Notes: a model not told the origin generated them from the sequence alone. Numbered from the stretch's first letter, positions 1-8,253 are shown. The stretch: 16,206 nt of DNA from an uncultured Clostridia bacterium (GCA_947627815.1 CANQXN010000021.1:1-16206), one strand, 5' to 3'. Program-made: numbers and translations.

Positions 1-77
1 ACGACTGCGTGGGCACCGCCATCCGCCAGGGCTGCGCCGGCGTGACCCAGCTGGAGATGCTGCCCTGCCCGCCCGCC
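1..77 (+). CDS. gltD: Glutamate synthase small subunit fragment (GltD-like), chimeric contig end
   Basis: Reading the plus strand from base 3 gives about 25 residues, DCVGTAIRQGCAGVTQLEML followed by PCPPA. This is the conserved segment of the NAD(P)-binding half of GltD-type glutamate synthase small subunits, where GGDTGNDCVGT is followed by VTQLE and a PP motif. Both ends are missing: the window edge cuts the 5' side, and after about position 77 the homology stops and the opposite strand becomes PolC. No gene start or stop is present. Because polC is interrupted in mid-domain at the same point, the fragment most likely comes from an assembly or library chimera rather than a real gene. The family call is from motif memory and is fairly strong for so short a stretch. 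Whether the piece belongs to the same genome cannot be told. Confidence 0.6.
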
Positions 78-2335
78 TCGCAGGCCGAGCCGAGGATCAG
101 GCCGTCTCTGTGCGCATCGAGCAGGCTTTTGGGAATGCGGGGACTGCGATAATAGTAATCGAGGTAACTTGCCGAGATCAGTTGATAGAGGTTTTTCAGC
201 CCCACGGCGTCCTTGACCAGAATGATCATGTGATAGGGGCGCAGTTTCAAAGGGTCGGCCTTGTCGCTCATGGTGGCGATCATCTCGCTCATCGTGCCGA
301 TCCCTTCCTTGCGCAGCTTGTCCACCATGCGGAAGAAAATCAGGGAAAGCATCTCGGCGTCGTCAGAGGCGCGGTGATGATTGAAGTTGCCAAGATGAAA
401 ATACTCGGCTAAATTGTCAAGCCGATGGCGTTTCAGTTCGGGATTGACATGCCGGGAGAGCGCCACGGTATCGAGATAGTCGTTTTCAAAGGGGATTTTG
501 TACTGCTGACAGACCGAGCGGACAAAGCCGGTATCGAACGGCGCGTTGTGGGCGATGAGCAGACGATCGCCGGCAAACGCGAGAAAAGCGCGAACCGCCT
601 CCTCCTGCGAGGGAGCGCCCGCTACCATGGCATCGGTGATGCCGGTGAGTTCGGTGATCTCCTCGGGAATATGCCCTTCCGGGTCGGCGAAGGTATTGAA
701 AACATCCAGCACTTCCCCGCCCTTGACCAAGACCGCGCCGATTTCGGTGATCTTGCAGTTCAGGGGCGAAAGGCCGGTCGTTTCGAGGTCGAACACCACA
801 AATTCATCTTTGTCGAAAACATACTCCCGCTGTCCGAACACAGCGCGCTCGGTATCGTCCACGAAATAGGCTTCCATGCCGTAGAGGATCTTCATGCCGA
901 GCTTTTCGGCGCTTTCCATGAGCAGAGGAAAGGCCTGCACATTGCCGTGATCGGTGACGGCAAGTGCGTCCCAGCCCCAGCGTTTGGCGGTCTCGACCGC
1001 AAGCTCGGGAAAAGTCAGCGCATCCATCGCCGACATGTTGGTGTGCATATGCAGTTCCACCCGCTTGACCGGCGCGTTGTCTTCCCGTTCCAAGCGCCGC
1101 ACCGGCGCGATGGCGTCGGCGGCGACATAGAGGTCGCCTTCCACCGTCTGACTGCCCGCCTCGCCGAAGGTTTTGATTTTATCCCGCCTGACAGAGCCGT
1201 GTACCATGAGGGAAAGCGAATAGAGCGTCACCACTTCCTGAATACCGCGTTTGATGGTGCGGCCGCTCTTTTTGACCCGTTTGATCAGGGGGGCGGCTTC
1301 CTCGTTGGGCAGGGTGATTTTCACATGAACCGAACTGCGGTGATCGGTGATGCCGAAGATCAGCGTGGTTTTTTCGCCGGACCGCAGAGGACGCTCCTCA
1401 AAAGAATCGAGCTGTCCCACCACATAGATGCCCCGGGCTTCTTTCCGAATGGCTTCGAGCGGCAAAAAAGCGTCGGGCTGAAAGGGTTCGCCATAGAGCA
1501 TCTCGCCGTCGGGAAGAGTTTCAAAGGTCATATAGCCAACATGAACCAGCCCGTCCTCGCCGACATCGACGAACGGGATGTCGGAAAAAGAAGGTTCCAA
1601 AGAGGCGTTTGCGGCGCCGCTTTCCTTCTGCTCTGCCGCGTCAGCCGCCGGCGCTTCCCCCTCTTTCGCCGCTTTTTTCTGCGCGGGGATATGATAAAGC
1701 GAGGTGACAAAAACCGGCTTTTCCTCTTGGGGCGCCCCCTCCGCCTTTTTCTGGGCGTTCTCTTTCTCCTGCTTACTCCGCAGGGCGGAGGCGGCGGCAA
1801 GACCCTGCATGATCCTTGCCTGCTCCTGCTTCAGCGTAGTCCTGCACTCTTCGTCGGTGGCAAGGCCGCGAATCACCACGGGACGCACGATGCCAAACTC
1901 CGAAAAGATGAGGTCGGAAAAGAGTTTGGGCGTGTCGGCGGCCGCGAGAAAGTCGGCGCCGTCGGGAGAAAAGCCGATCCCCACGACAATGGTATCGCCT
2001 TCCTCGCCCAAAGAATAATTGTCAAAAAAGCCCCGGGTGACTTTGCCCACCCGGTACGCTTCATAGACGATTTCGTGCATATAGGAAAGGGAAAAAGTTT
2101 CGGCGGGGTATTTCGGAAAAAGCTGCATGGAGTTTAACTGATAGGCTTCCTTGATGCCGCGCTCGATTTCATACAGCCTGTCCTTTTCCACCGGCGCGGG
2201 CAGACGGATGTCCGCCTGGATCATGCGTTTTTCCTGATCCAGCCGCACCGTATAATCGAGTACCTGCTCCAAAAGAGCAAGCGCCTGGCCTTCAGGATGG
2301 TATTTCCTGAATTTTTCCAAAAACGAAACGCTCAT
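1..2335 (-). CDS. polC: DNA polymerase III PolC-type alpha subunit, N-terminal half (3' truncated by the chimeric edge)
   Basis: Replicative DNA polymerase of low-GC Gram-positives. The start ATG at 2335 follows AAAGGA with a short spacer, giving MSVSFLEKFRKYHPEGQ. In order: an N-terminal domain (about residues 1-175), a low-complexity Ala/Glu/Lys linker (about 180-265), an OB-fold region, the first PHP segment with HMHTNMS (H429, H431) and TDHGN (D462, H463), an inserted DEDD 3'-5' exonuclease starting FDLETTG (D516, E518) and containing AHNAPFDT, then the second PHP segment up to LILGSACEAG near residue 755. The normal protein has about 1,440 residues, so the polymerase core is absent. PolC homology ends near position 70; the frame stays open to base 2, but that last stretch is the antisense of a GltD fragment. 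It is the last gene of the uppS-to-polC block, 52 nt after ispG. There is no frameshift in the visible part. Confidence 0.93.
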   Translation of the reverse strand, partial: MSVSFLEKFRKYHPEGQALALLEQVLDYTVRLDQEKRMIQADIRLPAPVEKDRLYEIERGIKEAYQLNSMQLFPKYPAETFSLSYMHEIVYEAYRVGKVTRGFFDNYSLGEEGDTIVVGIGFSPDGADFLAAADTPKLFSDLIFSEFGIVRPVVIRGLATDEECRTTLKQEQARIMQGLAAASALRSKQEKENAQKKAEGAPQEEKPVFVTSLYHIPAQKKAAKEGEAPAADAAEQKESGAANASLEPSFSDIPFVDVGEDGLVHVGYMTFETLPDGEMLYGEPFQPDAFLPLEAIRKEARGIYVVGQLDSFEERPLRSGEKTTLIFGITDHRSSVHVKITLPNEEAAPLIKRVKKSGRTIKRGIQEVVTLYSLSLMVHGSVRRDKIKTFGEAGSQTVEGDLYVAADAIAPVRRLEREDNAPVKRVELHMHTNMSAMDALTFPELAVETAKRWGWDALAVTDHGNVQAFPLLMESAEKLGMKILYGMEAYFVDDTERAVFGQREYVFDKDEFVVFDLETTGLSPLNCKITEIGAVLVKGGEVLDVFNTFADPEGHIPEEITELTGITDAMVAGAPSQEEAVRAFLAFAGDRLLIAHNAPFDTGFVRSVCQQYKIPFENDYLDTVALSRHVNPELKRHRLDNLAEYFHLGNFNHHRASDDAEMLSLIFFRMVDKLRKEGIGTMSEMIATMSDKADPLKLRPYHMIILVKDAVGLKNLYQLISASYLDYYYRSPRIPKSLLDAHRDGLILGSACEAGGQGSISSWVTPAQPWRMAVPTQS

Positions 2336-2387
2336 ACTTGTCCTTTCCGTCCTACATCCTGCCCCGACCCGATTTTAAAAAACGGCA

Positions 2388-3470
2388 TCAAAGCTTGTCA
2401 AAATGATTGATGGTTTCGATCAGCGTATCCACGATCGCTTCCTGCGGGATCATCCGCAAAACTTTGCCGTGGGAAAAAAGCAAGGCTTCCTTCACGCCGC
2501 CGGCAATCCCCACATCGGCGTCGGCCGCCTCGCCGGGGCCGTTCACCGCGCACCCCATAATGGCCACTTTCAGACGCTTAGGGGGATGAAGCTCGCCGAT
2601 GCGCGCCTCAAACGCGGCGGCGACGCCCTCTAAATCCAGCTTGGTGCGCCCGCAGGTGGGGCAGGACACAAGATCGATCGGCCGCCTGTCATCCATGCCC
2701 AGTGCTGCCAAAATCTCCCTGCCCTTTTGCACTTCCTTTACGGGATCGGCCGTCAGCGAGACCCGCAGGGTATCGCCGATCCCGGACAGGAGCAGATGCC
2801 CGATGCCGATGGCGTTTTTGATGCTCCCGAGCGACTCGCTGCCCGCCTCGGTGACGCCGAGATGCAAGGGATAGGGGCAGCGCTCGGCGATCAGCTTTAC
2901 CGCCTCGGTCATGCGCTTGACATCGGACGCCTTGACCGCCACCACGATGTCGGTAAAATCGAAGCGTTCCAGCCGCCTGACATTGGCAAGCGCCGATTCG
3001 GCCAGCGCCTCTGCCGTCGGCGCGCCGTATTTTTGCAAAAGTTCTTTTTCTAAAGAGCCGCTGTTGACGCCGACGCGGATGGGAATCCCGCGTTTTTTGC
3101 AGGCGGTCACCACTTCTTTGACTCTGTCGGCCGAGCCGATGTTGCCGGGATTGATGCGGATCTTATCCGCGCCCGCCTCGGCGGCCATCACCGCGAGCGA
3201 CGCGTTGAAATGAATATCCGCCACCAAAGGCGGCAAATTGTCCTTTTCCTTCAGGCGTGAAAGCACCGACACGGCCTCTTTGTCAGGGATCGCGAGGCGG
3301 ACGATATCGCAGCCCGCCGCCGCGAGCGCCTCGATCTGCGCCAGCGTTTTTTCATAATCATGCGGATCGGTGTTGGTCATGGACTGCACGCTCACCGGCG
3401 CCTGCCCGCCGACTGTCACCGAGCCGACATGAACTTCCTTGCTTTTTCTTCGGATGCTGTTATATTCCAT
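2388..3470 (-). CDS. ispG: 4-hydroxy-3-methylbut-2-enyl diphosphate synthase (flavodoxin/ferredoxin)
   Basis: Penultimate enzyme of the MEP isoprenoid pathway. It reductively converts methylerythritol cyclodiphosphate to HMBPP using a [4Fe-4S] cluster. The 360-residue length fits the short bacterial form. The N-terminal TIM barrel is recognisable from VQSMTNTDPHD (near 28-38), RINPGNIG (105-112) and GVNSGSL (134-140). The C-terminal cluster domain carries CPTCGR (C270, C273) and GCAVNGPGE (C307, E314), which match the three cluster cysteines and the acidic fourth ligand known for the family. The start ATG at 3470 has GGAGAGG just upstream. It lies 36 nt downstream of rseP and 52 nt upstream of polC, with no terminator on either side, so it is probably cotranscribed. 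It is in the same operon as dxr, an earlier enzyme of the pathway. Confidence 0.97.
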   Translation of the reverse strand: MEYNSIRRKSKEVHVGSVTVGGQAPVSVQSMTNTDPHDYEKTLAQIEALAAAGCDIVRLAIPDKEAVSVLSRLKEKDNLPPLVADIHFNASLAVMAAEAGADKIRINPGNIGSADRVKEVVTACKKRGIPIRVGVNSGSLEKELLQKYGAPTAEALAESALANVRRLERFDFTDIVVAVKASDVKRMTEAVKLIAERCPYPLHLGVTEAGSESLGSIKNAIGIGHLLLSGIGDTLRVSLTADPVKEVQKGREILAALGMDDRRPIDLVSCPTCGRTKLDLEGVAAAFEARIGELHPPKRLKVAIMGCAVNGPGEAADADVGIAGGVKEALLFSHGKVLRMIPQEAIVDTLIETINHFDKL

Positions 3471-3506
3471 AGCCCTCTCCCGACAGACTGTAGCGACAAA
3501 ATGGGG

Positions 3507-4610
3507 TCAGAACAGCCCGATAATATCCTTGATGAGAATAAAGATCATCAGCGCAAACAGCAAAAGCAGCGCCGTCGTGTGAATCCGCCCCTCAATCTCG
3601 CGATTGACCGGCTTGCCCCGAATCCATTCGATGAGGAGAAAGACGATCCTGCCGCCGTCCAACGCCGGAATGGGCAAAAGATTGACGACGCCAAGGTTAA
3701 TGGCGATCAGCGCGGCAAGATAAATCACATATTCAAAGCCGTACGAGGCGGCCTCGTTCATCTGTTGGGTAATGCCGACGGGACCTGAGAGATCGGAAAG
3801 TCCCACCCGTCCTGTGAAAAGCCCGCCGAGCGACGCCCAGATCTGCCGGACAAAGCCGCCCGACTCATGGAAGGTGTGCTTCATCACACTGCCGAAGTTC
3901 GCTTTTTCCGCATAGACCCGGACATCGGGCATTCCCACGGTCAGCCCCTCGGCGCTTGTCACGCGGAAGGGGACGGCTAAATTTTTGACCTCGCCCTCCC
4001 GGCGCACTTTGACATCGAGGAGCGCCACATCTTTTAATACCACGGGGTTGCCGTTCTCATCCTGAACCGTGAGGGTATCCGCCTTTTCCACACCCCACAT
4101 GACCTCAAAGGCAAACTCCGAATAAATGCTGACCTTGTTGCCGTTGACTTCCAAAACCTCGTCCCCCGGCTTTAACACATAGGAGGAGACGGCATAGCGC
4201 TCTTCATGATCCCAGTCCTCCGGCTCGATAAAGCCGCCGATCTGGGTGGAAAGCAGCGTGCTTTTGATCATGAGAACATAGACAAGACAGAGGATCAGGC
4301 CGGTGAGCAAATTGGTCAGGCCGCCGGCCGCCATGATGATCAGCCGCTGCCAGGGCTTTTTATGACAGAGCGCATTGGGGTCTTCCGCCTCGCCGTCCTC
4401 CCCCACCATGCTGACATAGCCGCCCAGCGGGAGCAGGCGGAGCGAATAGGCAATGCCTGTTTTTTTGGACTTGTGGGAAAAGAGCTTGGGACCCATCCCC
4501 ACCGAAAATTCCTCGATACTCACATGAAAGAGACGGGCAAAGAGATAATGCCCTAATTCATGGGTCGTAATCAGGAAACCGAACATCAAAATGGCAAAAA
4601 CAATTGTCAT
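3507..4610 (-). CDS. rseP: RIP metalloprotease RseP/YluC (site-2 protease, M50 family)
   Basis: Membrane-embedded zinc protease that cuts transmembrane segments of its substrates (anti-sigma factors and leftover signal peptides in studied bacteria). The 367-residue protein has the zinc motif HELGH at 17-21 in the first membrane segment, a second hydrophobic segment near 90-115, a PDZ-like extracytoplasmic region around 140-235 (SYVLKPGDEVLEVNG), and the third zinc ligand in the ALDGGR motif (LDGG 317-320). A last hydrophobic segment at about 345-366 anchors the C terminus. The start ATG at 4610 is preceded by AAGAGG with a short spacer. It lies 46 nt after dxr and 36 nt before ispG, the usual Firmicutes neighbourhood. 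The substrate is unknown here; no anti-sigma factor is encoded in the window. Confidence 0.96.
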   Translation of the reverse strand: MTIVFAILMFGFLITTHELGHYLFARLFHVSIEEFSVGMGPKLFSHKSKKTGIAYSLRLLPLGGYVSMVGEDGEAEDPNALCHKKPWQRLIIMAAGGLTNLLTGLILCLVYVLMIKSTLLSTQIGGFIEPEDWDHEERYAVSSYVLKPGDEVLEVNGNKVSIYSEFAFEVMWGVEKADTLTVQDENGNPVVLKDVALLDVKVRREGEVKNLAVPFRVTSAEGLTVGMPDVRVYAEKANFGSVMKHTFHESGGFVRQIWASLGGLFTGRVGLSDLSGPVGITQQMNEAASYGFEYVIYLAALIAINLGVVNLLPIPALDGGRIVFLLIEWIRGKPVNREIEGRIHTTALLLLFALMIFILIKDIIGLF

Positions 4611-4656
4611 AAAACCTCTTATCCGCCGTCAAGTGCCTTGGCTGTCGGTCTCGGGA

Positions 4657-5802
4657 TTATTTTCCGAACCGGGCGGCCATGGCCTGCCGCACTTCCGCCG
4701 AAGCGGCGCTGACATTTTCGGGTGTTGCTTCACAGACTGTAGTATAAGTATGCACGAAATGGGAAATTATATCTGAAATTTCCCAAAAAGAGAGCTTTCC
4801 TGCCAAAAACGCGGCCACAGCCTCCTCATTGGCGGCATTGAGTACGGCGGGCATGACGCCGCCTTTCTCAAACGCCTCCACCGCAAGCGCTGGCAGAGGA
4901 AACGCCTCGCTGTCTATGCGGGCGAAAGACAAAGTCCCGACGCCGGCAAGATCGAGCGGCGCGACAAACGCCTCGGGTCTGTGCGGATAGAAAAGGGCGT
5001 AGGCGATGCAGGCGCGCATATCCGGCACGCCCATCTGCGCTAAAACGGTATTATCGCAAAAACGGACGAGAGAATGTACCACGCTTTCGCGATGCACAAG
5101 CACCGAGATTTTGCGGATATCCAACGAAAAAAGATGAGCCGCCTCGATGAGTTCAAAGCCTTTGTTCATCATCGTGGCGCTGTCCACGGTGATTTTTTGC
5201 CCCATGTTCCAGGTGGGGTGACGCAGCGCGTCGCTTTTGGTCACGCGCTTCAGCGCCTCTTTGTCATAGCCGAAAAAGGGGCCGCCGGAAGCGGTCAGAA
5301 TCAATTCTTTTACTTCCTCCGCCCGCCCCGCGCGCAGGCACTGGTGAATGGCGCAGTGTTCGCTGTCCACCGGCAGAACCGAAACGCCCTGCCGTTTGGC
5401 AAGCGCCATCACATAGTCGCCGGCGCAGACCAGCGACTCTTTATTGGCAAGCGCCAGCCTTTTTTTGTTTTCCAGCGCCCAGACCGTGGGATAAAGCCCC
5501 GCTTCGCCCACCAAGGCATTCAGCACCGTATCGGCGGGGGAGGCGGCGATCATGGCGGCAAGCCCTTCCCTGCCGGCATAAAGCTTGGTTTCGGTATCAG
5601 AAAGGCGGATTTTTGCCTCGGCATACCGGTCGGGATCGGTCACGCAGACCGCGCGGGGCGAAAAGCGGCGCGCCGCTTCCTCCATCGCGTCGAGGTTGGT
5701 ATGAACCGAAAAGGCATCCACCCGCAGGCCGGCACGCGCCGCCACATCGAGCGTCTGCCGCCCGATGGAGCCGGAAGCGCCCAAAAGTATCAGACCGTTC
5801 AT
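4657..5802 (-). CDS. dxr: 1-deoxy-D-xylulose 5-phosphate reductoisomerase
   Basis: First committed enzyme of the MEP pathway: it rearranges and reduces DXP to 2-C-methyl-D-erythritol 4-phosphate with NADPH and a divalent metal. It has 381 residues, the usual size. The NADPH loop GASGSIG is at 8-14. The catalytic domain has LANKESLV (118-125), PVDSEH (144-149, with metal ligands D146 and E148), ASGGPFFG (171-178) and MNKGFELIEA (212-221), whose N213, K214 and E217 match substrate and metal residues of the family. A C-terminal helical domain follows. The start ATG at 5802 has GGAGAGGG about 10 nt upstream. It sits 75 nt downstream of cdsA, and the gap shows no terminator. The product feeds IspG, encoded two genes later, and ultimately the prenyl chains used by UppS. 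Confidence 0.97.
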   Translation of the reverse strand: MNGLILLGASGSIGRQTLDVAARAGLRVDAFSVHTNLDAMEEAARRFSPRAVCVTDPDRYAEAKIRLSDTETKLYAGREGLAAMIAASPADTVLNALVGEAGLYPTVWALENKKRLALANKESLVCAGDYVMALAKRQGVSVLPVDSEHCAIHQCLRAGRAEEVKELILTASGGPFFGYDKEALKRVTKSDALRHPTWNMGQKITVDSATMMNKGFELIEAAHLFSLDIRKISVLVHRESVVHSLVRFCDNTVLAQMGVPDMRACIAYALFYPHRPEAFVAPLDLAGVGTLSFARIDSEAFPLPALAVEAFEKGGVMPAVLNAANEEAVAAFLAGKLSFWEISDIISHFVHTYTTVCEATPENVSAASAEVRQAMAARFGK

Positions 5803-5877
5803 AGCGTTTTTTCCCTCTCCTGCCCTGTTTCGTTTTGTTTCATGATTTCGCGGCTGCCCGCAGTATCCTTCTATGGG

Positions 5878-6768
5878 TTAAAGCAGCGTCGAAAAGCCCG
5901 AGAAAAGGCCAAGTTCCTGCCACAGGCGGGCGAGCATATAGAGGATCGGCGCGACGGCGATGACGCTGTCAAAGCGATCCATCACCCCGCCGTGACCCGG
6001 GAACAGAAAGCCGTAATCCTTGACCCCGTAGCGGCGCTTGACAAGCGAGGCGATCAGGTCGCCGCAGACCGACACCAAGGCGCAGAGGATCGCCATGACG
6101 CAGAGGATCGTAAAGCCCAAAAGGCAGTTTTTGCCGCGCGTCTTGCCAAGGCCGATTACAAAGCCGTACACCACGGCGGTGACAAGGGCGAAGGCAAGAC
6201 CGCCGAACAGCCCCTCCACCGTCTTTTTAGGGGAAACATCGGGGATGAGTTTGTGCTTGCCGAAAAATTTGCCGATGAAATAGCCGCCGGTATCGGGCAT
6301 CCAGGCAAAGAAAAAGCAGAGCAAGAAGAGCTTGCCGCCGAGATCCCCGCTGCCCGGCTCTTTGAGGCCGAGGTCGCGCAAAAGCACGAGCGAGGAAAAG
6401 GAAAAAGCGACATAAATTATCATGAGGGCGGCAAGCGCCGCTTCGGTTACGCCGATTTTGCCACGGGAAAAGGTGGCAAACACCAACATGCAGAAAAGAA
6501 AGAGAAAGAAGAGGCAGCCCGACAGCAAAAAGAAGGTGTGTTCGGACACAAAGCGGGCGAGAACCGGCATGGCAAGCGCCGTCGCATAAGAGACAAGCGA
6601 GGGGAGCAAAAATCGGGACAGTCCGACACAGTTTAAAATTTCATAGGCCGCGATGCCCGAAAGCAGCGCCAGTACCGTCGGAAACAAAAAAGCCGGCCGG
6701 TCGGAAAAAATCAGAACCGGAACAAAAAGCGCGATGGCCGTCACCGCTGTGATAATGCGTTTTTTCAT
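5878..6768 (-). CDS. cdsA: Phosphatidate cytidylyltransferase (CDP-diglyceride synthetase)
   Basis: Integral membrane enzyme that makes CDP-diacylglycerol from phosphatidic acid and CTP, the branch point for phospholipid synthesis. The 296-residue protein is almost entirely hydrophobic, with about eight likely membrane segments. Near the C terminus it carries the family signature at about 241-267: SLVKRRYGVKDYGFLFPGHG, followed by GVMDRFD. This includes the KD pair, the HGG turn and the DRxD metal-binding acidic residues. The start ATG at 6768 has AAAGGA about 10 nt upstream. It lies 48 nt after uppS and 75 nt before dxr, as in many Firmicutes. The length is slightly above the common 260-285 residues; no insertion stands out. 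Confidence 0.96.
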   Translation of the reverse strand: MKKRIITAVTAIALFVPVLIFSDRPAFLFPTVLALLSGIAAYEILNCVGLSRFLLPSLVSYATALAMPVLARFVSEHTFFLLSGCLFFLFLFCMLVFATFSRGKIGVTEAALAALMIIYVAFSFSSLVLLRDLGLKEPGSGDLGGKLFLLCFFFAWMPDTGGYFIGKFFGKHKLIPDVSPKKTVEGLFGGLAFALVTAVVYGFVIGLGKTRGKNCLLGFTILCVMAILCALVSVCGDLIASLVKRRYGVKDYGFLFPGHGGVMDRFDSVIAVAPILYMLARLWQELGLFSGFSTLL

Positions 6769-6816
6769 AATCGGCGTATCCTTTCTGAAAAAAACAGGAT
6801 GAGGGATAATCTGGAT

Positions 6817-7530
6817 TTATTCGCCGGGCAGAGCGCCGAAATTGCGCTTTCTGCTAAAATAAGCCGCGCAGGCTTTGTCCACATCGGCCGGCGTCATATC
6901 CGGCCAAAGGGTATCGGTGGCATAAAACTCGGCATACGCCGCCTGCCACAACAGAAAATTGGAAAGGCGCATTTCTCCGGCGGTGCGAACGATCAGGTCG
7001 GGATCGGGAGAAAGCCTTGTATACAGATGCGCGCCGAGCGTTGCCTCGCTGATCTCTTCCCCCGCCGCAAGCGCCGCCTGACAGGCATGGACAATCTCCG
7101 CCCTGCCGCCGTAATTAAAAGCGATGTTGAGAATGCGGTCGTACACCGCGCTCTTCTCCTCAAGCGCTTCCATCCGTTTGCGCACGCTCTTGGAAAAAAC
7201 GCCGCGGTCGCCCAAAAAGATGACCCTTAGTTTTTTCTCGGCAAGCCTTTGGGCGGCGGTATCGAGATAGTGGGAAAAGAGGCGCATAAGCGCCTTGATC
7301 TCCGCCGGCGGCCTCTTCCAATTTTCGGTGGAAAAGGCATAGACCGTCACATGCCGGATGCCGATATTGCCGCAGTATTCGGCGATGTCTTCAAACACCT
7401 GCGCGCCTTTGCGATGTCCTTCGCCGCGCGACAGGCCGCGCGCCTTGGCCCAGCGCCCGTTGCCGTCCATGATAAAGGCGATATGCCTTAGTTCGCCCGC
7501 CGCGATTCTGGCAAGCATTTTTTCTTCCAT
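6817..7530 (-). CDS. uppS: Isoprenyl transferase / undecaprenyl diphosphate synthase
   Basis: Cis-prenyltransferase that elongates farnesyl diphosphate with isopentenyl diphosphate to the C55 lipid carrier used in peptidoglycan synthesis. The 237-residue protein has HIAFIMDGNGRWAK (D22 is the metal-binding aspartate), GHRKGA at 38-43, YAFSTENW at 64-71, LNIAFNYGGR near 133-143 and LIVRTAGEMRLSNFLLWQ near 179-196, all diagnostic of the family. The common RTSGE is RTAGE here. The start ATG at 7530 follows GAAGGGAT about 7 nt upstream; an internal ATG at codon 5 is possible but less likely. It is the first gene of the right-to-left block uppS-cdsA-dxr-rseP-ispG-polC. A 153-nt gap containing a terminator-like hairpin separates it from frr. 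No good promoter was found in that gap, so read-through from pyrH-frr is likely. Confidence 0.96.
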   Translation of the reverse strand: MEEKMLARIAAGELRHIAFIMDGNGRWAKARGLSRGEGHRKGAQVFEDIAEYCGNIGIRHVTVYAFSTENWKRPPAEIKALMRLFSHYLDTAAQRLAEKKLRVIFLGDRGVFSKSVRKRMEALEEKSAVYDRILNIAFNYGGRAEIVHACQAALAAGEEISEATLGAHLYTRLSPDPDLIVRTAGEMRLSNFLLWQAAYAEFYATDTLWPDMTPADVDKACAAYFSRKRNFGALPGE

Positions 7531-7600
7531 ATGTTGATCCCTTCTTTCGGATCGGCAAAACGCCTTCTTTTCAAGACGCGCAAGCCAAAACCCGATCGGT

Positions 7601-7648
7601 CAAGAAAAGAGGGGCCGCGCTGCAAACACTCCAGTTGCAGGCAGCCCC
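7601..7648 (-). terminator. Terminator-like hairpin between frr and uppS
   Basis: On the minus strand an outer GGGGC (7644-7648) pairs with GCCCC (7611-7615). Inside an asymmetric internal loop, CTGCAA (7635-7640) pairs with TTGCAG (7620-7625) around a 9-nt loop. The tail is TCTTTTCTT. It begins about 36 nt after the frr stop. The stem is interrupted and the tail has cytosines, so termination is probably partial, letting some transcripts continue into uppS. Confidence 0.55.
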
Positions 7649-7683
7649 TGACAAACCACCTACGGCCCACCGGCGCGTCTGTG

Positions 7684-8238
7684 TCAGATCGACATGATAT
7701 CGGTCTTCTTTTTGGCAACGATGCCGTCGATGTTTTTGACATACTTATCGGTGATGTCCTGGATTTGCGTGGAAGACTGCTTTTCCTCGTCCTCGGTCAT
7801 CTCGGATTTCTTTTTCATATCTTTGGCCTTGTCCATGGCTTCACGGCGGATGTTGCGCACGGCGACTTTGGCATCCTCGCCCATTTTTTCCACATGTTTG
7901 CCAAGTTCCTTGCGGCGTTCCTCGGTGAGCTGCGGAAAGGAGAGGCGAATCACGCTGCCGTCGTTCTGCGGGGTGATGCCCACATCGGAAGCAAGAATGG
8001 CCTTTTCGATCGCCTTCAGCGTCGAGCGGTCATAAGGCTGAATGGTCAGGGTACGGGCATCAGTGGCCTTGATCTGCGCCATATCCCGGATGGCGGTAGG
8101 AGAGCCGTAATAATCCACCCGCACCTTGTCTAAAACCGCGCCGTTGGCCTTGCCTACACGCACCGTAGCCAGTTCGCTTTCAAACATGGCGATGGTTTTT
8201 TTCATTTTTTCCTCATAAGGGGTCACATCGATCTTCAT
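7684..8238 (-). CDS. frr: Ribosome recycling factor
   Basis: Splits the post-termination ribosome together with EF-G so the subunits can be reused. The protein is 184 residues when started at the ATG at 8238 (MKIDVTPYEEKMKKTI), matching the usual 185. The reading frame is open 17 codons further upstream, but the chosen ATG has AAAGGA 9 nt before it and begins exactly where the family begins. Conserved segments include ATVRVGKAN (residues 24-32), DYYGSPTAI near 42-50, and IRLSFPQLTEERRKEL near the middle, then the long coiled-coil helices and a C-terminal DKYVKNIDGIVAKKKTDIM. It is 72 nt downstream of pyrH, its usual partner, and shares the pyrH promoter. Confidence 0.97.
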   Translation of the reverse strand: MKIDVTPYEEKMKKTIAMFESELATVRVGKANGAVLDKVRVDYYGSPTAIRDMAQIKATDARTLTIQPYDRSTLKAIEKAILASDVGITPQNDGSVIRLSFPQLTEERRKELGKHVEKMGEDAKVAVRNIRREAMDKAKDMKKKSEMTEDEEKQSSTQIQDITDKYVKNIDGIVAKKKTDIMSI

Positions 8239-8247
8239 ACTCCAAAA

Positions 8248-8253
8248 TCCTTT
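8248..8253 (-). promoter_or_regulatory. Ribosome binding site deciding the frr start
   Basis: AAAGGA on the minus strand lies 9 nt before the ATG at 8238. The longer in-frame start at 8289 has no comparable site, so the short form is chosen. A second GGAG at 8240-8243 is too close to the start to be used. Confidence 0.7.

Noticed and set aside
425..2137. 570-codon open frame on the plus strand opposite polC
   Set aside because: Antisense shadow of GC-rich polC codons. It has no recognisable domain, and the minus strand carries the full PolC motifs.
70..2335. Frameshift as the cause of the polC truncation
   Set aside because: The minus frame stays open with no slip; homology is lost because a different gene on the other strand begins, not through a shifted frame.
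5074..6636. 520-codon open frame on the plus strand across dxr and cdsA
   Set aside because: It spans two confirmed minus-strand genes and their gap, is His/Lys/Gly-rich and has no motif, so it is a shadow.
7574..7680. Possible miniature inverted-repeat element between frr and uppS
   Set aside because: Only 8-nt terminal repeats, no flanking target duplication seen and no second copy in the window. Better explained as RNA structure.
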